A program made the translations under genes and the position numbers. The notes under the pieces were generated by a model. That model saw only the letters and a list, made by a program, of their open reading frames with translations. It had not been told where the DNA came from and did not search any database. Positions 27,876 to 36,733 of a stretch of DNA of 64,000 nucleotides are shown here, piece after piece. Position 1 is the stretch's first letter; each line of letters starts with the position of its first letter. This DNA comes from Alcanivoracaceae bacterium (GTDB lineage: Bacteria; Pseudomonadota; Gammaproteobacteria; Pseudomonadales; Alcanivoracaceae), in the NCBI GenBank assembly GCA_029213045.1, contig JARGPN010000001.1:1-64000 (forward strand). Direction: 5' to 3'.

Positions 27876-28073
27876 CTATTTTCTGAATAAGCGAAACAAC
27901 CCAAAGGCGGTACAGGCTGAACCGGCAATAAAGAGGATCATTGTTGTGGTATCCCATTTATTGGTGAGCGAACGGGAAAGCTGATTGCCCAGCACTTGGC
28001 TTTCCTGATAGCCCCAGAACAGCAAGCCCAAACCAATAACGAGTACAACAATTGCTGTGGTTTTACTATTCAT
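27876..28073 (-). CDS. DUF3185 family small membrane protein
   Basis: The 65-residue protein has two transmembrane helices: TTAIVVLVIGLGLLFWGY (about 5-22) and TMILFIAGSACTAFGLF (about 44-60). The GYQESQ..G.QL.R segment between them is typical of DUF3185. Its function is unknown. The ATG at 28073 is chosen over a longer frame because AAGGAAAA lies just upstream and the extra 33 residues look non-coding. It stands between convergent DUF502 and upstream yheS; the gap from the yheS stop is about 95 nt. Confidence 0.8.
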   Translation of the reverse strand: MNSKTTAIVVLVIGLGLLFWGYQESQVLGNQLSRSLTNKWDTTTMILFIAGSACTAFGLFRLFRK

Positions 28074-28168
28074 GGTGTTTTCCTTGTGACGTGTTTCTGC
28101 GATAGGTTGAGCTGAGCTTACTGTATTTGGGCGACGAGTTTCTATTGTGCGGGGTCGCCAAGTTTTAT

Positions 28169-30094
28169 TCACTCATCTTGCGCTGCTCGTTCTGCCGCTT
28201 CGTACTCTTCTAAGACTTCTAATAGCGCTTCTTCCGCGTCGTCATGTTGGCGTCGCACATTGCCTTGGTTTTGTAGCGCGTCCTTGAGTATTGCAGCCTT
28301 ATCGGCCGTATACATATCCGTATCGGCCAGTTGGCTTTCAATGACGTGCAGTTCGTTACTCAGTTTTTCCAGTTGTGCTTCAAGTTGTTGAATACGTTTT
28401 TGCAGTGGTCTTAGCTGTTCGCGTTTTTGAGCCGCTTGTTGGCGACGCTGTTTGGCATCTGCTTTTGACGGTTCCACTTCCGTCGCGGGCTTTTGTGTGC
28501 GAGCCGCCTTGTTGCGTTCGCGCAACCAGCGCGCATAGGCGTCCAGATCTTCATCCCATTCCGTGACAGTGCCGTTTGCGACTAATACGAGTTCATCAAC
28601 ACAGGTATCTAGCAGGTGGCGATCGTGGGATACCAGCACCACAGCGCCGGGAAAATCTTGTAGGGCAAGGGTGAGCGCTTCGCGCATTTCTAAGTCGAGG
28701 TGATTGGCCGGTTCATCGAGTAGCAGTAACGCGGGGTTTTGTTGAATTAATAGCGCGAGTGCCAAGCGTGATTTTTCGCCGCCAGAAAAACGTCCCACAT
28801 TGGAATAAACATCGTCGCCTTGAAATCCAAAGCGCCCTAGTTCTTTGCGTACTTGAAGTTCTTCCCAGCGCGGTTGCGCCTTTTGCATTAATGCGAACGG
28901 CGTGCCGTCTTTCGGTAACGCATCAATTTGTTGCTGGTGAAAATAGCCGATCACCAGCTCTGGGCCTTGTTCAATTTTTCCGCCAAGGGCGGTGAGTTCG
29001 TTCGCCAGCGTTTTAATTAATGTCGACTTGCCCGCGCCATTTGGGCCGAGTAAACCGAGTCGTGTTTCCGGGCGAATACTAAAGCTGACCTTGTCGAGAA
29101 TGGGCTTTACGTCGTCGCTGCCGGCGCCGTATCCGCATTGAACATTGCGCAGGTAGAGCATTGGGTTTGGCAGTTTCGCCGGTGCATTAAATGAAAAACT
29201 AAATCCGGATTCCACATGCGCTGGAGCTATTGTTTCTAAGCGGGCCAGTGCCTTTAACCGACTTTGTGCTTGTCGCGCTTTGGTCGCCTTGGCACGAAAG
29301 CGGTCAATAAAGCTTTGCAGATGCGCCGCTTGTGCTTGTTGCTTTTCGCGCATGTGGTGTTGTTGCGAAAGACGCTCAGCCCGTTGCCGCTCGAAGTCGC
29401 TGTAGTTGCCGCTGTAAAGTGCGAGGGTGTGCTGTTCAATAAACAGCATATGGCCGACAACGCTGTCGAGAAAGTCGCGGTCGTGGGAAATTAATACGAT
29501 GGTTGAAGGGCACTCGCGCAACCAGTCCTCTAGCCAAAGTACGGCATCGAGATCTAAGTGGTTGGTGGGCTCATCCAGCAATAATAAATCCGCATCGGCG
29601 AGCAATACGCGGGCGAGATTCAAGCGCATGCGCCAGCCGCCGGAAAAGCTCGCAACGGGATTTTGTTGTACCGATTCGGCAAAGCCCAGCCCGGCCAATA
29701 CTTGTGCCGCGCGCGCAGGTTGAGACCAGGCATCCAGCGTTTCCAATGCTGCATGGGCGCGGCCAATGGCGCTGCCATCTTCGCTCGCTTCGGCGTTGTG
29801 CAACGCCTGCTGTGCTTGGCGAAGAGGGAGATTGCCATCGAGCACATAGTCGACGGCGGATTGTTGTAGCGCCGGGACTTCTTGGTCCATTACGGCGAGA
29901 CGCCAGTCGGCGGGAACACGGCAATAGCCTGTGTCGGCATCGAGCTTGCCTTGCAGCATGGCGAGTAACGAGCTCTTGCCGCAGCCATTGCGCCCACCCA
30001 AGCCCACTTTCCAGCCGGCATGCAAACGCAGCGTGGCGTTATCAATCAGAATGTCGGGGCCTCGGCGAAGGCGTAATTGTTCAAATTCAATCAT
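28169..30094 (-). CDS. yheS: ABC-F family ATPase, YheS-like
   Basis: The 641-residue soluble protein has two ABC ATPase domains and no membrane segment, as in ABC-F translation factors. Walker A motifs are GGRNGCGKSS (34-41 region) and GPNGAGKST; signatures are FSGGWRMRLN and FSGGEKSRLA; both are followed by LLLDEP(T/A)NHLDL. A linker with QQHHMREKQQAQAAHLQSF-like coiled coil and a C-terminal coiled coil (about 540-630) match YheS. ABC-F proteins bind the ribosomal E site and relieve stalling; this role is inferred from the family. It is divergent from the TIGR02444 gene with about 20 nt between them. Confidence 0.93.
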   Translation of the reverse strand: MIEFEQLRLRRGPDILIDNATLRLHAGWKVGLGGRNGCGKSSLLAMLQGKLDADTGYCRVPADWRLAVMDQEVPALQQSAVDYVLDGNLPLRQAQQALHNAEASEDGSAIGRAHAALETLDAWSQPARAAQVLAGLGFAESVQQNPVASFSGGWRMRLNLARVLLADADLLLLDEPTNHLDLDAVLWLEDWLRECPSTIVLISHDRDFLDSVVGHMLFIEQHTLALYSGNYSDFERQRAERLSQQHHMREKQQAQAAHLQSFIDRFRAKATKARQAQSRLKALARLETIAPAHVESGFSFSFNAPAKLPNPMLYLRNVQCGYGAGSDDVKPILDKVSFSIRPETRLGLLGPNGAGKSTLIKTLANELTALGGKIEQGPELVIGYFHQQQIDALPKDGTPFALMQKAQPRWEELQVRKELGRFGFQGDDVYSNVGRFSGGEKSRLALALLIQQNPALLLLDEPANHLDLEMREALTLALQDFPGAVVLVSHDRHLLDTCVDELVLVANGTVTEWDEDLDAYARWLRERNKAARTQKPATEVEPSKADAKQRRQQAAQKREQLRPLQKRIQQLEAQLEKLSNELHVIESQLADTDMYTADKAAILKDALQNQGNVRRQHDDAEEALLEVLEEYEAAERAAQDE

Positions 30095-30114
30095 GATAAA
30101 AAGGCGCTGGGTGG

Positions 30115-30666
30115 GTGAGCGAATATAGTCAGGCGATTGCAGCGCAGTGTAGGGTAATGGCCTGTGAGACTAAAGCGGCGAGCGTGATTGAGCTGATGGA
30201 TGATCTGTGGCGATATGCATTAAGAGCGTGGCGCAAGCCTGGCGTGGAACACGCCAGCTTGTGTTTACAGGACGACTTTTCTGCGCCGGTTTCACTGTTG
30301 TTGATGGCTGGTTGGCTGGGCGAGCAAAAATACCCAGCTCAGCCTGCTTTGGCCACGTCGTTGTCTGATTACGCGCGGCAATGGGACACGCAAAAAGTAA
30401 TGCCGTTGCGCGCGTTACGTCGGGCAGCCCGGCGGCCGCAATGGAGTGAATGGAAGCGGTTGCTGCGCGATGCAGAGCTGGAAGCGGAGCGCCTAGTGCT
30501 GGCGGAACTCGAGCAGATGGTGTTGGCGCAACCTCGTGCAGCGGAGGTTGGCGATACGACGCGTGCGTGGTTGTTGTTACTGTTGCCAGAGAGCGCAACC
30601 TGCCAAGAGCAGGCGCAGCACATTGAAGCTTTCCTCTCCGCGCTAGAAGCAGACGCAGCGGGTTAG
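30115..30666 (+). CDS. TIGR02444 (DUF2390) family protein
   Basis: The product of up to 183 residues matches a gammaproteobacterial family of unknown function, recognised by LWRYALRAWRKPGVEHASLCLQD near the start, then LLLMAGWLG and WR-rich ALRRAARRPQ. It is soluble and helical. The start is uncertain: GTG at 30115 gives 14 more residues than the in-frame ATG at 30157, and neither has a strong ribosome site. It sits next to divergent yheS, a neighbourhood I recall from pseudomonads. Confidence 0.75.
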   Translation: MSEYSQAIAAQCRVMACETKAASVIELMDDLWRYALRAWRKPGVEHASLCLQDDFSAPVSLLLMAGWLGEQKYPAQPALATSLSDYARQWDTQKVMPLRALRRAARRPQWSEWKRLLRDAELEAERLVLAELEQMVLAQPRAAEVGDTTRAWLLLLLPESATCQEQAQHIEAFLSALEADAAG

Positions 30667-30713
30667 TGCGTTACTGGTATACGATGCCGCGACTGATGTT
30701 GCAAATCTCTCGT

Positions 30714-33071
30714 TCAGCTTTTTTCGTCTGCTGCAGCGCTGCGACGACGATCCACCCATTCGCCGAGTTCCTCGGCGGCCATCGGTTTGGCAAGAAAATA
30801 ACCTTGGATCATGTCGCATCCGTATTGGCCTAACAGTCCAAGGCTGACACTGTTTTCAACACCTTCGGCGACAACGGACAAGCCCATGTTGTGGCCTAGC
30901 TCGATAGTGGAACGCACGATGACGGCGTCGTCGTCGTTTTGATCGAGCTTCAAAATAAACGATTTATCGATTTTTAGTTCATCAACCGGCATACGTTTTA
31001 ATTGTGACAGTGATGAAAATCCGGTGCCAAAGTCGTCAATAGATAAACGCACGCCCATGCTTTTTAAACGATTAAGCATGGTGAGTGCTTGTTGCTCGTC
31101 TTGCATGATGGAGCTTTCTGTTAACTCTAGGCAAAGATGCCCAGGGTTGACGTCGTAACGCACTAACAAATCGGACAAATAACTTGGCAGTTCTTTATCG
31201 GTTAAATCGTGTGCTGAAATATTCACGGACAACGACACGTTTAATCCACCGGCATGCCATTGACCGAGCTGGCGCATGGTTTGATTGAGCATCCAGCGAG
31301 TCAGTTGGTTGATGTAGCCCGCACTTTCAGCAATAGAAATAAATTCTTCCGGATTCAAATTGCCAAATATTGGATGGTGCCAGCGCATCAATGCTTCCGC
31401 GCCGATGTAGGCGTTATCAGCCAATGCAGCTTTCGGTTGGTAGTGCATGGTGAGGCCGTCGGAAACGAGGGCTTCTTTCAAGTCGCGCAACAAACCTAAG
31501 CGGCGCAAATGCAGTTCGTCAGAGCCAGGTTGGTACAAGCTGATCTGTGCCCCGGTTTCTTTTGCAACGTGCATCGCGATGTCCGAGCGGCGCATAAGCT
31601 CTTCGCTTTCACTGCCGTGGTCGGGAAAGACCGCAATGCCAATGTGCGCGTTAACGCTAAGGTTTAAGTCTTGTAAATCGACGGATTGCTGCAACGCTGA
31701 ACAAATGCGCTGTGAAATTTTTAGTGCGTAAGACGCATCAACCTCTTCGAGCACCACCATAAATACGTCGGCGCCTAATCGAATGACATGGTCGCGCTCT
31801 TTGACGCTGCCTAATAAACGTAGCGCTACGACTTGTAATAAATTATCACCAGCTTGGTGGCCAAACACGTCGTTTACTTCTTTGAAGCGGCGCAAGTCGA
31901 TGGTTAGTGCAGCGCATTTTCCGCTGATCGCGCTCGCCTGTCGGATGGCTTTTATCATGGAGCTGCGCGCAGTGCTGCGGTTGCCCAACCCGGTGAGCGG
32001 ATCTTGCCGTGATTGCTGCAATATGCGTTGCTCGCGATCTGAGATTGCACTTTGCATCGTTGTAAAGGCAGTGGCGAGTTCAGAAAATTCGTCGTTGCTA
32101 TCAACAATGACGTCGTCGTTGTAGTCGCCGCTGGTGATGCGGCGCGCGGCATTGACGAGGGCGCGAATAGGGCGTGTCACATCACGCGCTAATACTGCGG
32201 CAATAATCACGGCCACTAAAATGCCGATTAAGTTTAGCCAAAGTAAGTTGCGACTTAATATTTGATATGGTTCGAGCACCTTACTCATTGGAATTTGCAG
32301 GACGGCATAAATGGGCGCATCGCCCTGATCTAGCCGCCAGCTTAGCGTTAGCATTTCATCTTCGCCTAGCTCGCGAAGCTGTGCGCCGGTCGTCGTGTTT
32401 TTTTGTTCTAGCAGTGTTGGTAGCCGTTTGGCTAGATCTTGTGGCAGCGTGCTAGCGATATAAGCAGGGGTACCCGCCAGTCGAGGTGACACAAAAGAAA
32501 CCTCAAGTCCGGTTAGCTGTTTCATGTCTTCAGCGATGGCGCTGTTCAGGGCAAAGCCCATGCTTGCCGCGCCAATGGGCTGCGGTGCATTGATGGATGT
32601 GATGACCACTTCGTAGGGCTGGCCATTGAGCAGCCGCACTTGCATCGCCGCGCTGTTTTCGCGCTGCATAAATACGGGGTCCGGATCCGCGCTGGCGCCG
32701 TCCAGATTCACGGTGATCCCTGATTGCGTAATGACCGCCGCATATTCCGCACCAATGCGCGCGGCGTGATTTTTCAGTGCGGAATGAATTGTATTGGTGT
32801 CGCCGGTGGCGATGGCTTCGCGGAATCCAAAATCGCTAACAAGTACAGCGGTGGATTGTTGCAGCTGGGTGCCGCGATTAAACAGCAGCTCGGTAAAAAT
32901 ATCGCCGCCAATAGTAAGTGTATGGCGACCGTCTTTGACCTCGGCGCTGCGAATTACCGCGCGCGCTGCGAGGTAGGTACTTACCTGAATCACCACAACT
33001 AAACCAATGACCATTAGAAGTAGCTTCGTAACGTAACTGTTGAGAAAGCTCTTCGAGGTGTTATTGCTCAT
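30714..33071 (-). CDS. Membrane c-di-GMP protein: sensor-HAMP-degenerate GGDEF-EAL
   Basis: The 785-residue inner-membrane protein has a TM near residues 15-37, a periplasmic cache-like sensor to about 270, a second TM (about 275-298), HAMP, then GGDEF and EAL domains. The GGDEF signature reads GADVF, so cyclase activity is unlikely. The EAL domain keeps the catalytic set: EALMRW, ELTES, DDFGTG and KIDKSF, so phosphodiesterase activity against c-di-GMP is expected. The ATG at 33071 overlaps the stop of the upstream cupredoxin gene by 11 nt (both in ATGAGCAATAA), which ties the two together in one operon. The sensed signal is unknown. Confidence 0.9.
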   Translation of the reverse strand: MSNNTSKSFLNSYVTKLLLMVIGLVVVIQVSTYLAARAVIRSAEVKDGRHTLTIGGDIFTELLFNRGTQLQQSTAVLVSDFGFREAIATGDTNTIHSALKNHAARIGAEYAAVITQSGITVNLDGASADPDPVFMQRENSAAMQVRLLNGQPYEVVITSINAPQPIGAASMGFALNSAIAEDMKQLTGLEVSFVSPRLAGTPAYIASTLPQDLAKRLPTLLEQKNTTTGAQLRELGEDEMLTLSWRLDQGDAPIYAVLQIPMSKVLEPYQILSRNLLWLNLIGILVAVIIAAVLARDVTRPIRALVNAARRITSGDYNDDVIVDSNDEFSELATAFTTMQSAISDREQRILQQSRQDPLTGLGNRSTARSSMIKAIRQASAISGKCAALTIDLRRFKEVNDVFGHQAGDNLLQVVALRLLGSVKERDHVIRLGADVFMVVLEEVDASYALKISQRICSALQQSVDLQDLNLSVNAHIGIAVFPDHGSESEELMRRSDIAMHVAKETGAQISLYQPGSDELHLRRLGLLRDLKEALVSDGLTMHYQPKAALADNAYIGAEALMRWHHPIFGNLNPEEFISIAESAGYINQLTRWMLNQTMRQLGQWHAGGLNVSLSVNISAHDLTDKELPSYLSDLLVRYDVNPGHLCLELTESSIMQDEQQALTMLNRLKSMGVRLSIDDFGTGFSSLSQLKRMPVDELKIDKSFILKLDQNDDDAVIVRSTIELGHNMGLSVVAEGVENSVSLGLLGQYGCDMIQGYFLAKPMAAEELGEWVDRRRSAAADEKS

Positions 33072-33756
33072 TGAATGTTCTCCGGCGGAACGGATTGTCC
33101 GCTGGTGCCGCGGTGGCCTCACGTGGATCAGGGTTGAGTACGGTGAATTTGTGCGAAACGGTTGCTCCTTGTGGGCGTACCGTGGTGATCAATTTTACAG
33201 GCATTTTGTCTGGCGCATAAGGATGCCAAAAGGTGATCGAGTATTCGCCAGGAGGCACGTCAAAGCCCGCGCGCCCATCACTATCGGTGACGCCGAACCA
33301 AGGGCTGTCGCTGACATAGATGTAGCCGATCATTTTGTCGTGAATATTACAGCCAAGCGTAACAACGCCGGCGGTTTCAAATTCTACGGGTGCAGCAGGT
33401 TCGCCGCTGTACAGAGGCAGCTCAAAGCGCTTTGCGGGTGAAAACGAATATACCGAGTGACGGATATTGTCGCTGTTGGGAAACGTCACAGGGCTGCCTG
33501 TGCGGATAGCCAGAACATGCGGCACGAACTGTTTATGCTTTTGGTCCATGATCGCTAGTGATGTGGTTGGGGTCCCCGTGTCGCTGTGTGGCGAAAACGG
33601 TGTGATCGCTACCACAGCATTGGCAAGCCCAGACAGTGTTGGCCCGGTGACCGATGCGGTGAGCGGCGCGGCGGTAGTGCCCGACGTGGCGGCAAGGATC
33701 AAGACGGTGGCGAGTATTGTCGCGTCGAACCGACGTCGCGTAACAGACAGATTCAT
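33061..33756 (-). CDS. Periplasmic amicyanin-like cupredoxin
   Basis: The 231-residue precursor has an N-terminal signal (VLILAATSGTTAA, cleavage near residue 30). Type 1 copper ligands fit His100 (IRHSVYSF), Cys136, His139 and Met142 in GCNIHDKM; the Cys-x2-His-x2-Met spacing is that of amicyanin. A carboxypeptidase-regulatory-like beta domain with FDVPPGEYSITFWHP follows. Database names for such proteins are often 'methylamine utilization protein', but no mau gene is present. It is first in a two-gene operon with the GGDEF/EAL protein, so it could supply a copper or redox cue; that is inference. Confidence 0.82.
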   Translation of the reverse strand: MNLSVTRRRFDATILATVLILAATSGTTAAPLTASVTGPTLSGLANAVVAITPFSPHSDTGTPTTSLAIMDQKHKQFVPHVLAIRTGSPVTFPNSDNIRHSVYSFSPAKRFELPLYSGEPAAPVEFETAGVVTLGCNIHDKMIGYIYVSDSPWFGVTDSDGRAGFDVPPGEYSITFWHPYAPDKMPVKLITTVRPQGATVSHKFTVLNPDPREATAAPADNPFRRRTFNEQ

Positions 33757-33933
33757 ATATTCAATATGCTACTTTTGGTGGTGTCGCAGTGAGCGCTAAC
33801 GGCGGGCGAGTGGTTGGCTTAAACCGGCAGTGATCACTGTAGCGCGATTGTTGGCGTTTGTACTGTAAGAGTAGACGCTGAACTTGTAAAAAGTCATCTA
33901 ATGCAATGATTTGCATTGTTTTTTTCTGGGTAG

Positions 33934-34701
33934 CTATCGAAACCGGTGCATTGTGCGCATCAATCGGCGCTGAACTTCCAGCCATTCAATCATACGCTGC
34001 CAATCGTCTTTATCCGCCTTCGCCGAAGGATGGTCAATTTCAGAAACACCGATGCCAAGGCCGGTCGCTTGCACATAGAGCTGAGTGTCTCTGAGCGTGG
34101 CCAAAAAGGGTATTTTCAAGCTGTTCAAAAACGACTGTAGCTGCGTATAAGTGCGCGTGCGTTCCCGCGCGCGGTTCGCCACCACCGCGATACGACGGGG
34201 ACTGCGGCGATAGGCAGGCGAGAGCATCACTGCCTGTAAGAAGCGCGTGGCAGCACGGATATCGATTGGGCTTGGAAGTACCGGAACCAGTACTACGTGA
34301 GCGGTCCTCAGTAGCGCGTCCAGTGCGGGGCCTTCGAGTCCTGCGGGCGAATCAATGACCAAGTACTCACGGCTTTGGCGAATGACGCTTTGCAGGCGCC
34401 CAGCATGAAAATCACGATTGATCGACAATGACAATCCATGGATTTCGCCGTGGGCCTTCTTTTCGCGCTGTCGTAGCCACTGACTGGATGATTGCTGCGG
34501 GTCCATGTCGAGCAATGATACGCCGTGACCACGGCTGGCATAGCAGCTGGCTAAATTGGTCGATAGGGTGGTTTTGCCGCAACCACCTTTGGCATTGGCG
34601 ACCAACACAATGAGGTGATCTTGAGCTGGATCCTTGACCACGCGGGCTGTGGACGCCAGCCCCTCATCATGCGTGGAGGCCAGTTCATTCGTTATAGTCA
34701 T
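33934..34701 (-). CDS. Orphan ParA/MinD-type ATPase
   Basis: The 255-residue P-loop ATPase has the deviant Walker A KGGCGKTT (38-45), LLDMDPQQSS as the switch region, and VIDSPAG as Walker B. It resembles chromosomal ParA-family proteins that position cellular cargo rather than plasmid partition proteins, because no parB or parS-like site is nearby. The ATG at 34701 is favoured by GAGGGAACT just upstream; a longer frame exists but lacks support. It is leftward, 177 nt upstream of the cupredoxin gene. Its cargo is unknown. Confidence 0.85.
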   Translation of the reverse strand: MTITNELASTHDEGLASTARVVKDPAQDHLIVLVANAKGGCGKTTLSTNLASCYASRGHGVSLLDMDPQQSSSQWLRQREKKAHGEIHGLSLSINRDFHAGRLQSVIRQSREYLVIDSPAGLEGPALDALLRTAHVVLVPVLPSPIDIRAATRFLQAVMLSPAYRRSPRRIAVVANRARERTRTYTQLQSFLNSLKIPFLATLRDTQLYVQATGLGIGVSEIDHPSAKADKDDWQRMIEWLEVQRRLMRTMHRFR

Positions 34702-34858
34702 AGTTCCCTCATCCCTATGACTGACTATACATGAAGCGCGCCTGCTCTCCATCGGGGGGAACCTTGATTTTTCATGGTTGTCATAATTGCGGCTTGGCGC
34801 CATGACAAGGGCGCTAAGCGTCGGTATGCTGTGCCGCTAAAATTCATTGGGGGAAACA

Positions 34859-35197
34859 ATGAAATATTTCTTGCTTGTGTTGGCATTGATCGCTGCGCTA
34901 GTGGCGGCGCTGATGTTTGTCCCCGCTAAGGACGGCAAGCCGTTGCTAGACCCAGAGCGTGTTAAAGCGACGGTTGAGCAAACCTCAGATCGAATTACCG
35001 AGCGTCAGGACGGCTGGATTGATGAAGCCGAAATGGACGTGCTTTACCGTTGGAAAGATAAAAACGGCAATTGGCAGTACGGTGACCGACCGCCGAAAGG
35101 TGTTGAAGCTGAAATAGTGAAAAAGAAAAGTGTTAAAACCATCCCTGCAGATGGGTCGCTGGATTCAACCAGTGGCGCACAACAGGGTAATCAATAA
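34859..35197 (+). CDS. DUF4124 domain protein
   Basis: The 112-residue protein has an N-terminal membrane segment or signal (FLLVLALIAALVAALMFV, residues 4-21). A DUF4124 motif VLYRWKDKNGNWQYGDRPPKG lies around residues 60-80, a small beta unit found in many envelope proteins of gammaproteobacteria. The function is unknown. The ATG at 34859 follows GGGGGAAAC; an upstream TTG is less likely. It ends 24 nt before the FKBP lipoprotein gene, so the two may be co-transcribed. Confidence 0.8.
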   Translation: MKYFLLVLALIAALVAALMFVPAKDGKPLLDPERVKATVEQTSDRITERQDGWIDEAEMDVLYRWKDKNGNWQYGDRPPKGVEAEIVKKKSVKTIPADGSLDSTSGAQQGNQ

Positions 35198-35221
35198 ATG
35201 CCGGACCGGAGTGGAGGCAAA

Positions 35222-35926
35222 ATGAAAAAAGCAGGATTAATAGTAGCCAGTGTGCTGGCATTAAGCGCGTGTGGAGAGAACAGCGTGTCGTTGGATAGCG
35301 ACATTAACAAAGCGTCTTACTCCATCGGCTACAAAACCGGCGAGCAAATGAAGGGTCGTATGGACGATCTTGATTTTGAAGCATTTATTGCGGGTATGCG
35401 CCAGGGTGCAAAAGGCGACGGCGAGAACATGAAACTCACCGCAGAAGAAATGGATGCAGCGATTGCCGCATACCAACAGCAGAAGTTTGAACAAATGGAA
35501 GCTGACATGAAGAAAGACGCGGAAGAAAACCTCGCGAAAGGCGAAGCGTTCCGCAAAGAGAACGGCGAAAAAGAAGGCGTGACCACGCTGGAGAATGGCT
35601 TGCAGTATGAAGTTATTACCAGCGGCGACGGTGCACAGCCAACGCTGAATGATACTGTTATTGCGCATTATCACGGCATGCTGATTGATGGCACTGTGTT
35701 TGATAGTTCAGTGGACCGCGGCGAGCCAGCAACATTCCCGCTGGGCCGTGTGATTGAAGGTTGGCAGGAAGCGTTAACGCGTATGCACGTAGGCGACAAG
35801 TGGAAAGTGGTTATCCCACCTGAGCTTGGCTACGGTGAAAATGGCGTTGGCGATGCAATCGGCCCGAATGCTACCTTGGTATTCGAAGTTGAACTGCTTG
35901 AAGTGCAGAAAGGCGACGCGAAGTAA
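35222..35926 (+). CDS. Lipoprotein FKBP-type peptidyl-prolyl isomerase (FkpA/Mip-like)
   Basis: The 234-residue precursor carries a lipobox LSAC with lipidated Cys17. An N-terminal helical dimerisation domain (about 25-115) contains the INKASYSIGYKTGEQM segment typical of FkpA/Mip. The FKBP catalytic domain (about 125-232) has GTVFDSS, FPLGRVIEGWQEAL and IPPELGYGE. It folds or rescues envelope proteins at prolyl bonds. The absence of Asp at position +2 suggests outer-membrane sorting. GGAGG precedes the chosen ATG; an upstream in-frame start lacks the signal. A strong terminator follows. Confidence 0.92.
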   Translation: MKKAGLIVASVLALSACGENSVSLDSDINKASYSIGYKTGEQMKGRMDDLDFEAFIAGMRQGAKGDGENMKLTAEEMDAAIAAYQQQKFEQMEADMKKDAEENLAKGEAFRKENGEKEGVTTLENGLQYEVITSGDGAQPTLNDTVIAHYHGMLIDGTVFDSSVDRGEPATFPLGRVIEGWQEALTRMHVGDKWKVVIPPELGYGENGVGDAIGPNATLVFEVELLEVQKGDAK

Positions 35927-35942
35927 TATTCGCGCGTTGCCA

Positions 35943-35974
35943 AAAAAAACCGCCGCTTTCGCGGCGGTTTTTTT
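35943..35974. terminator. Bidirectional intrinsic terminator
   Basis: Arms 35943-35956 and 35961-35974 form a 14-bp perfect stem with a CCGCCGC core, TTTC loop and A7/T7 flanks. It serves the FKBP gene and the convergent rsd-like gene. Confidence 0.93.
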
Positions 35975-36005
35975 ATGCCTACCAAAACGATAAGCACTTA
36001 TTGCG

Positions 36006-36491
36006 CTAGTGCACGATCGCTTGTAAGGGTACTTCTTTTTGATGAATGCTAACGATCAGCTGGTCCTCTAGCTCAAAGCGTTGCTCTAGCTTTTCCAGCA
36101 AATGAGACAGTCGTTGTGGCAATGACTCAAACATATTCGAAATATGCTCTTCCGTATCAAAGTCATCGTTAAACGCTAAAGCCTCATCCGTGGAGTCGTC
36201 TAAACGTCGCATGATGCTGCGTGTGAGATCTGGATTGTCGCGCTCGAAACAACGCGCCTCGCGCTCCAGCTCTCGATAAATTTCGAAGTACCCAGAGCTA
36301 ATATAGTCCATCAACATTTCACAAAATTCTTGGATGCGATGGGTGACCCCGACGGGGGAGTTGGCATGCAGTTGGGTATTTCGAATCATGCCAAGTAAGT
36401 GCAGCAGCTGTTGGCGTTCGCGTAACCACTCTTGTACGAGCGCCTCGATGCGCTGCCATTGGGCCATCGCAGTTTGAGCAGTGGTGGCCAT
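36006..36491 (-). CDS. rsd: Rsd/AlgQ family anti-sigma-70 regulator
   Basis: The 161-residue helical protein fits the Rsd/AlgQ family in length and pattern: W..ER..LL near residue 22, FCEMLMDYISSGYFEIY near residue 55-71, and RFELEDQLI at the C-terminus. Rsd binds sigma-70 region 4 and shifts polymerase to alternative sigma factors; AlgQ in Pseudomonas influences alginate and virulence genes. GGAGGGA lies 6 nt before the ATG at 36491. It is downstream of lrgB with a 242-nt gap that probably holds its own promoter. Confidence 0.82.
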   Translation of the reverse strand: MATTAQTAMAQWQRIEALVQEWLRERQQLLHLLGMIRNTQLHANSPVGVTHRIQEFCEMLMDYISSGYFEIYRELEREARCFERDNPDLTRSIMRRLDDSTDEALAFNDDFDTEEHISNMFESLPQRLSHLLEKLEQRFELEDQLIVSIHQKEVPLQAIVH

Positions 36492-36733
36492 ATTGAATCC
36501 CTCCAAATATGTTCCGTTGTTTGCGCTTTCTTTGTGTTGGATGAAAAAGTTAGAGCGCTACGTCGGTGGGGGCAATTGGCCGAGGGTGACATGGGCCGCA
36601 TTTATGCCGACAAATTATGTTTCCGAAAGCAAAACAACGGCTTGCGATAAGACCATTTTTGTATAAAAGGGATTTGGTTAGAGCAGGATTGAATTTAGTG
36701 CGTACAGTGAAATCAAACTGTGAGCCAACTGAT

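Noticed and set aside
29503-30096. 197-codon frame opposite yheS
   Set aside because: It is fully antisense to a clearly recognised ABC-F gene, and its Arg/His/Cys-rich product looks like no real protein.
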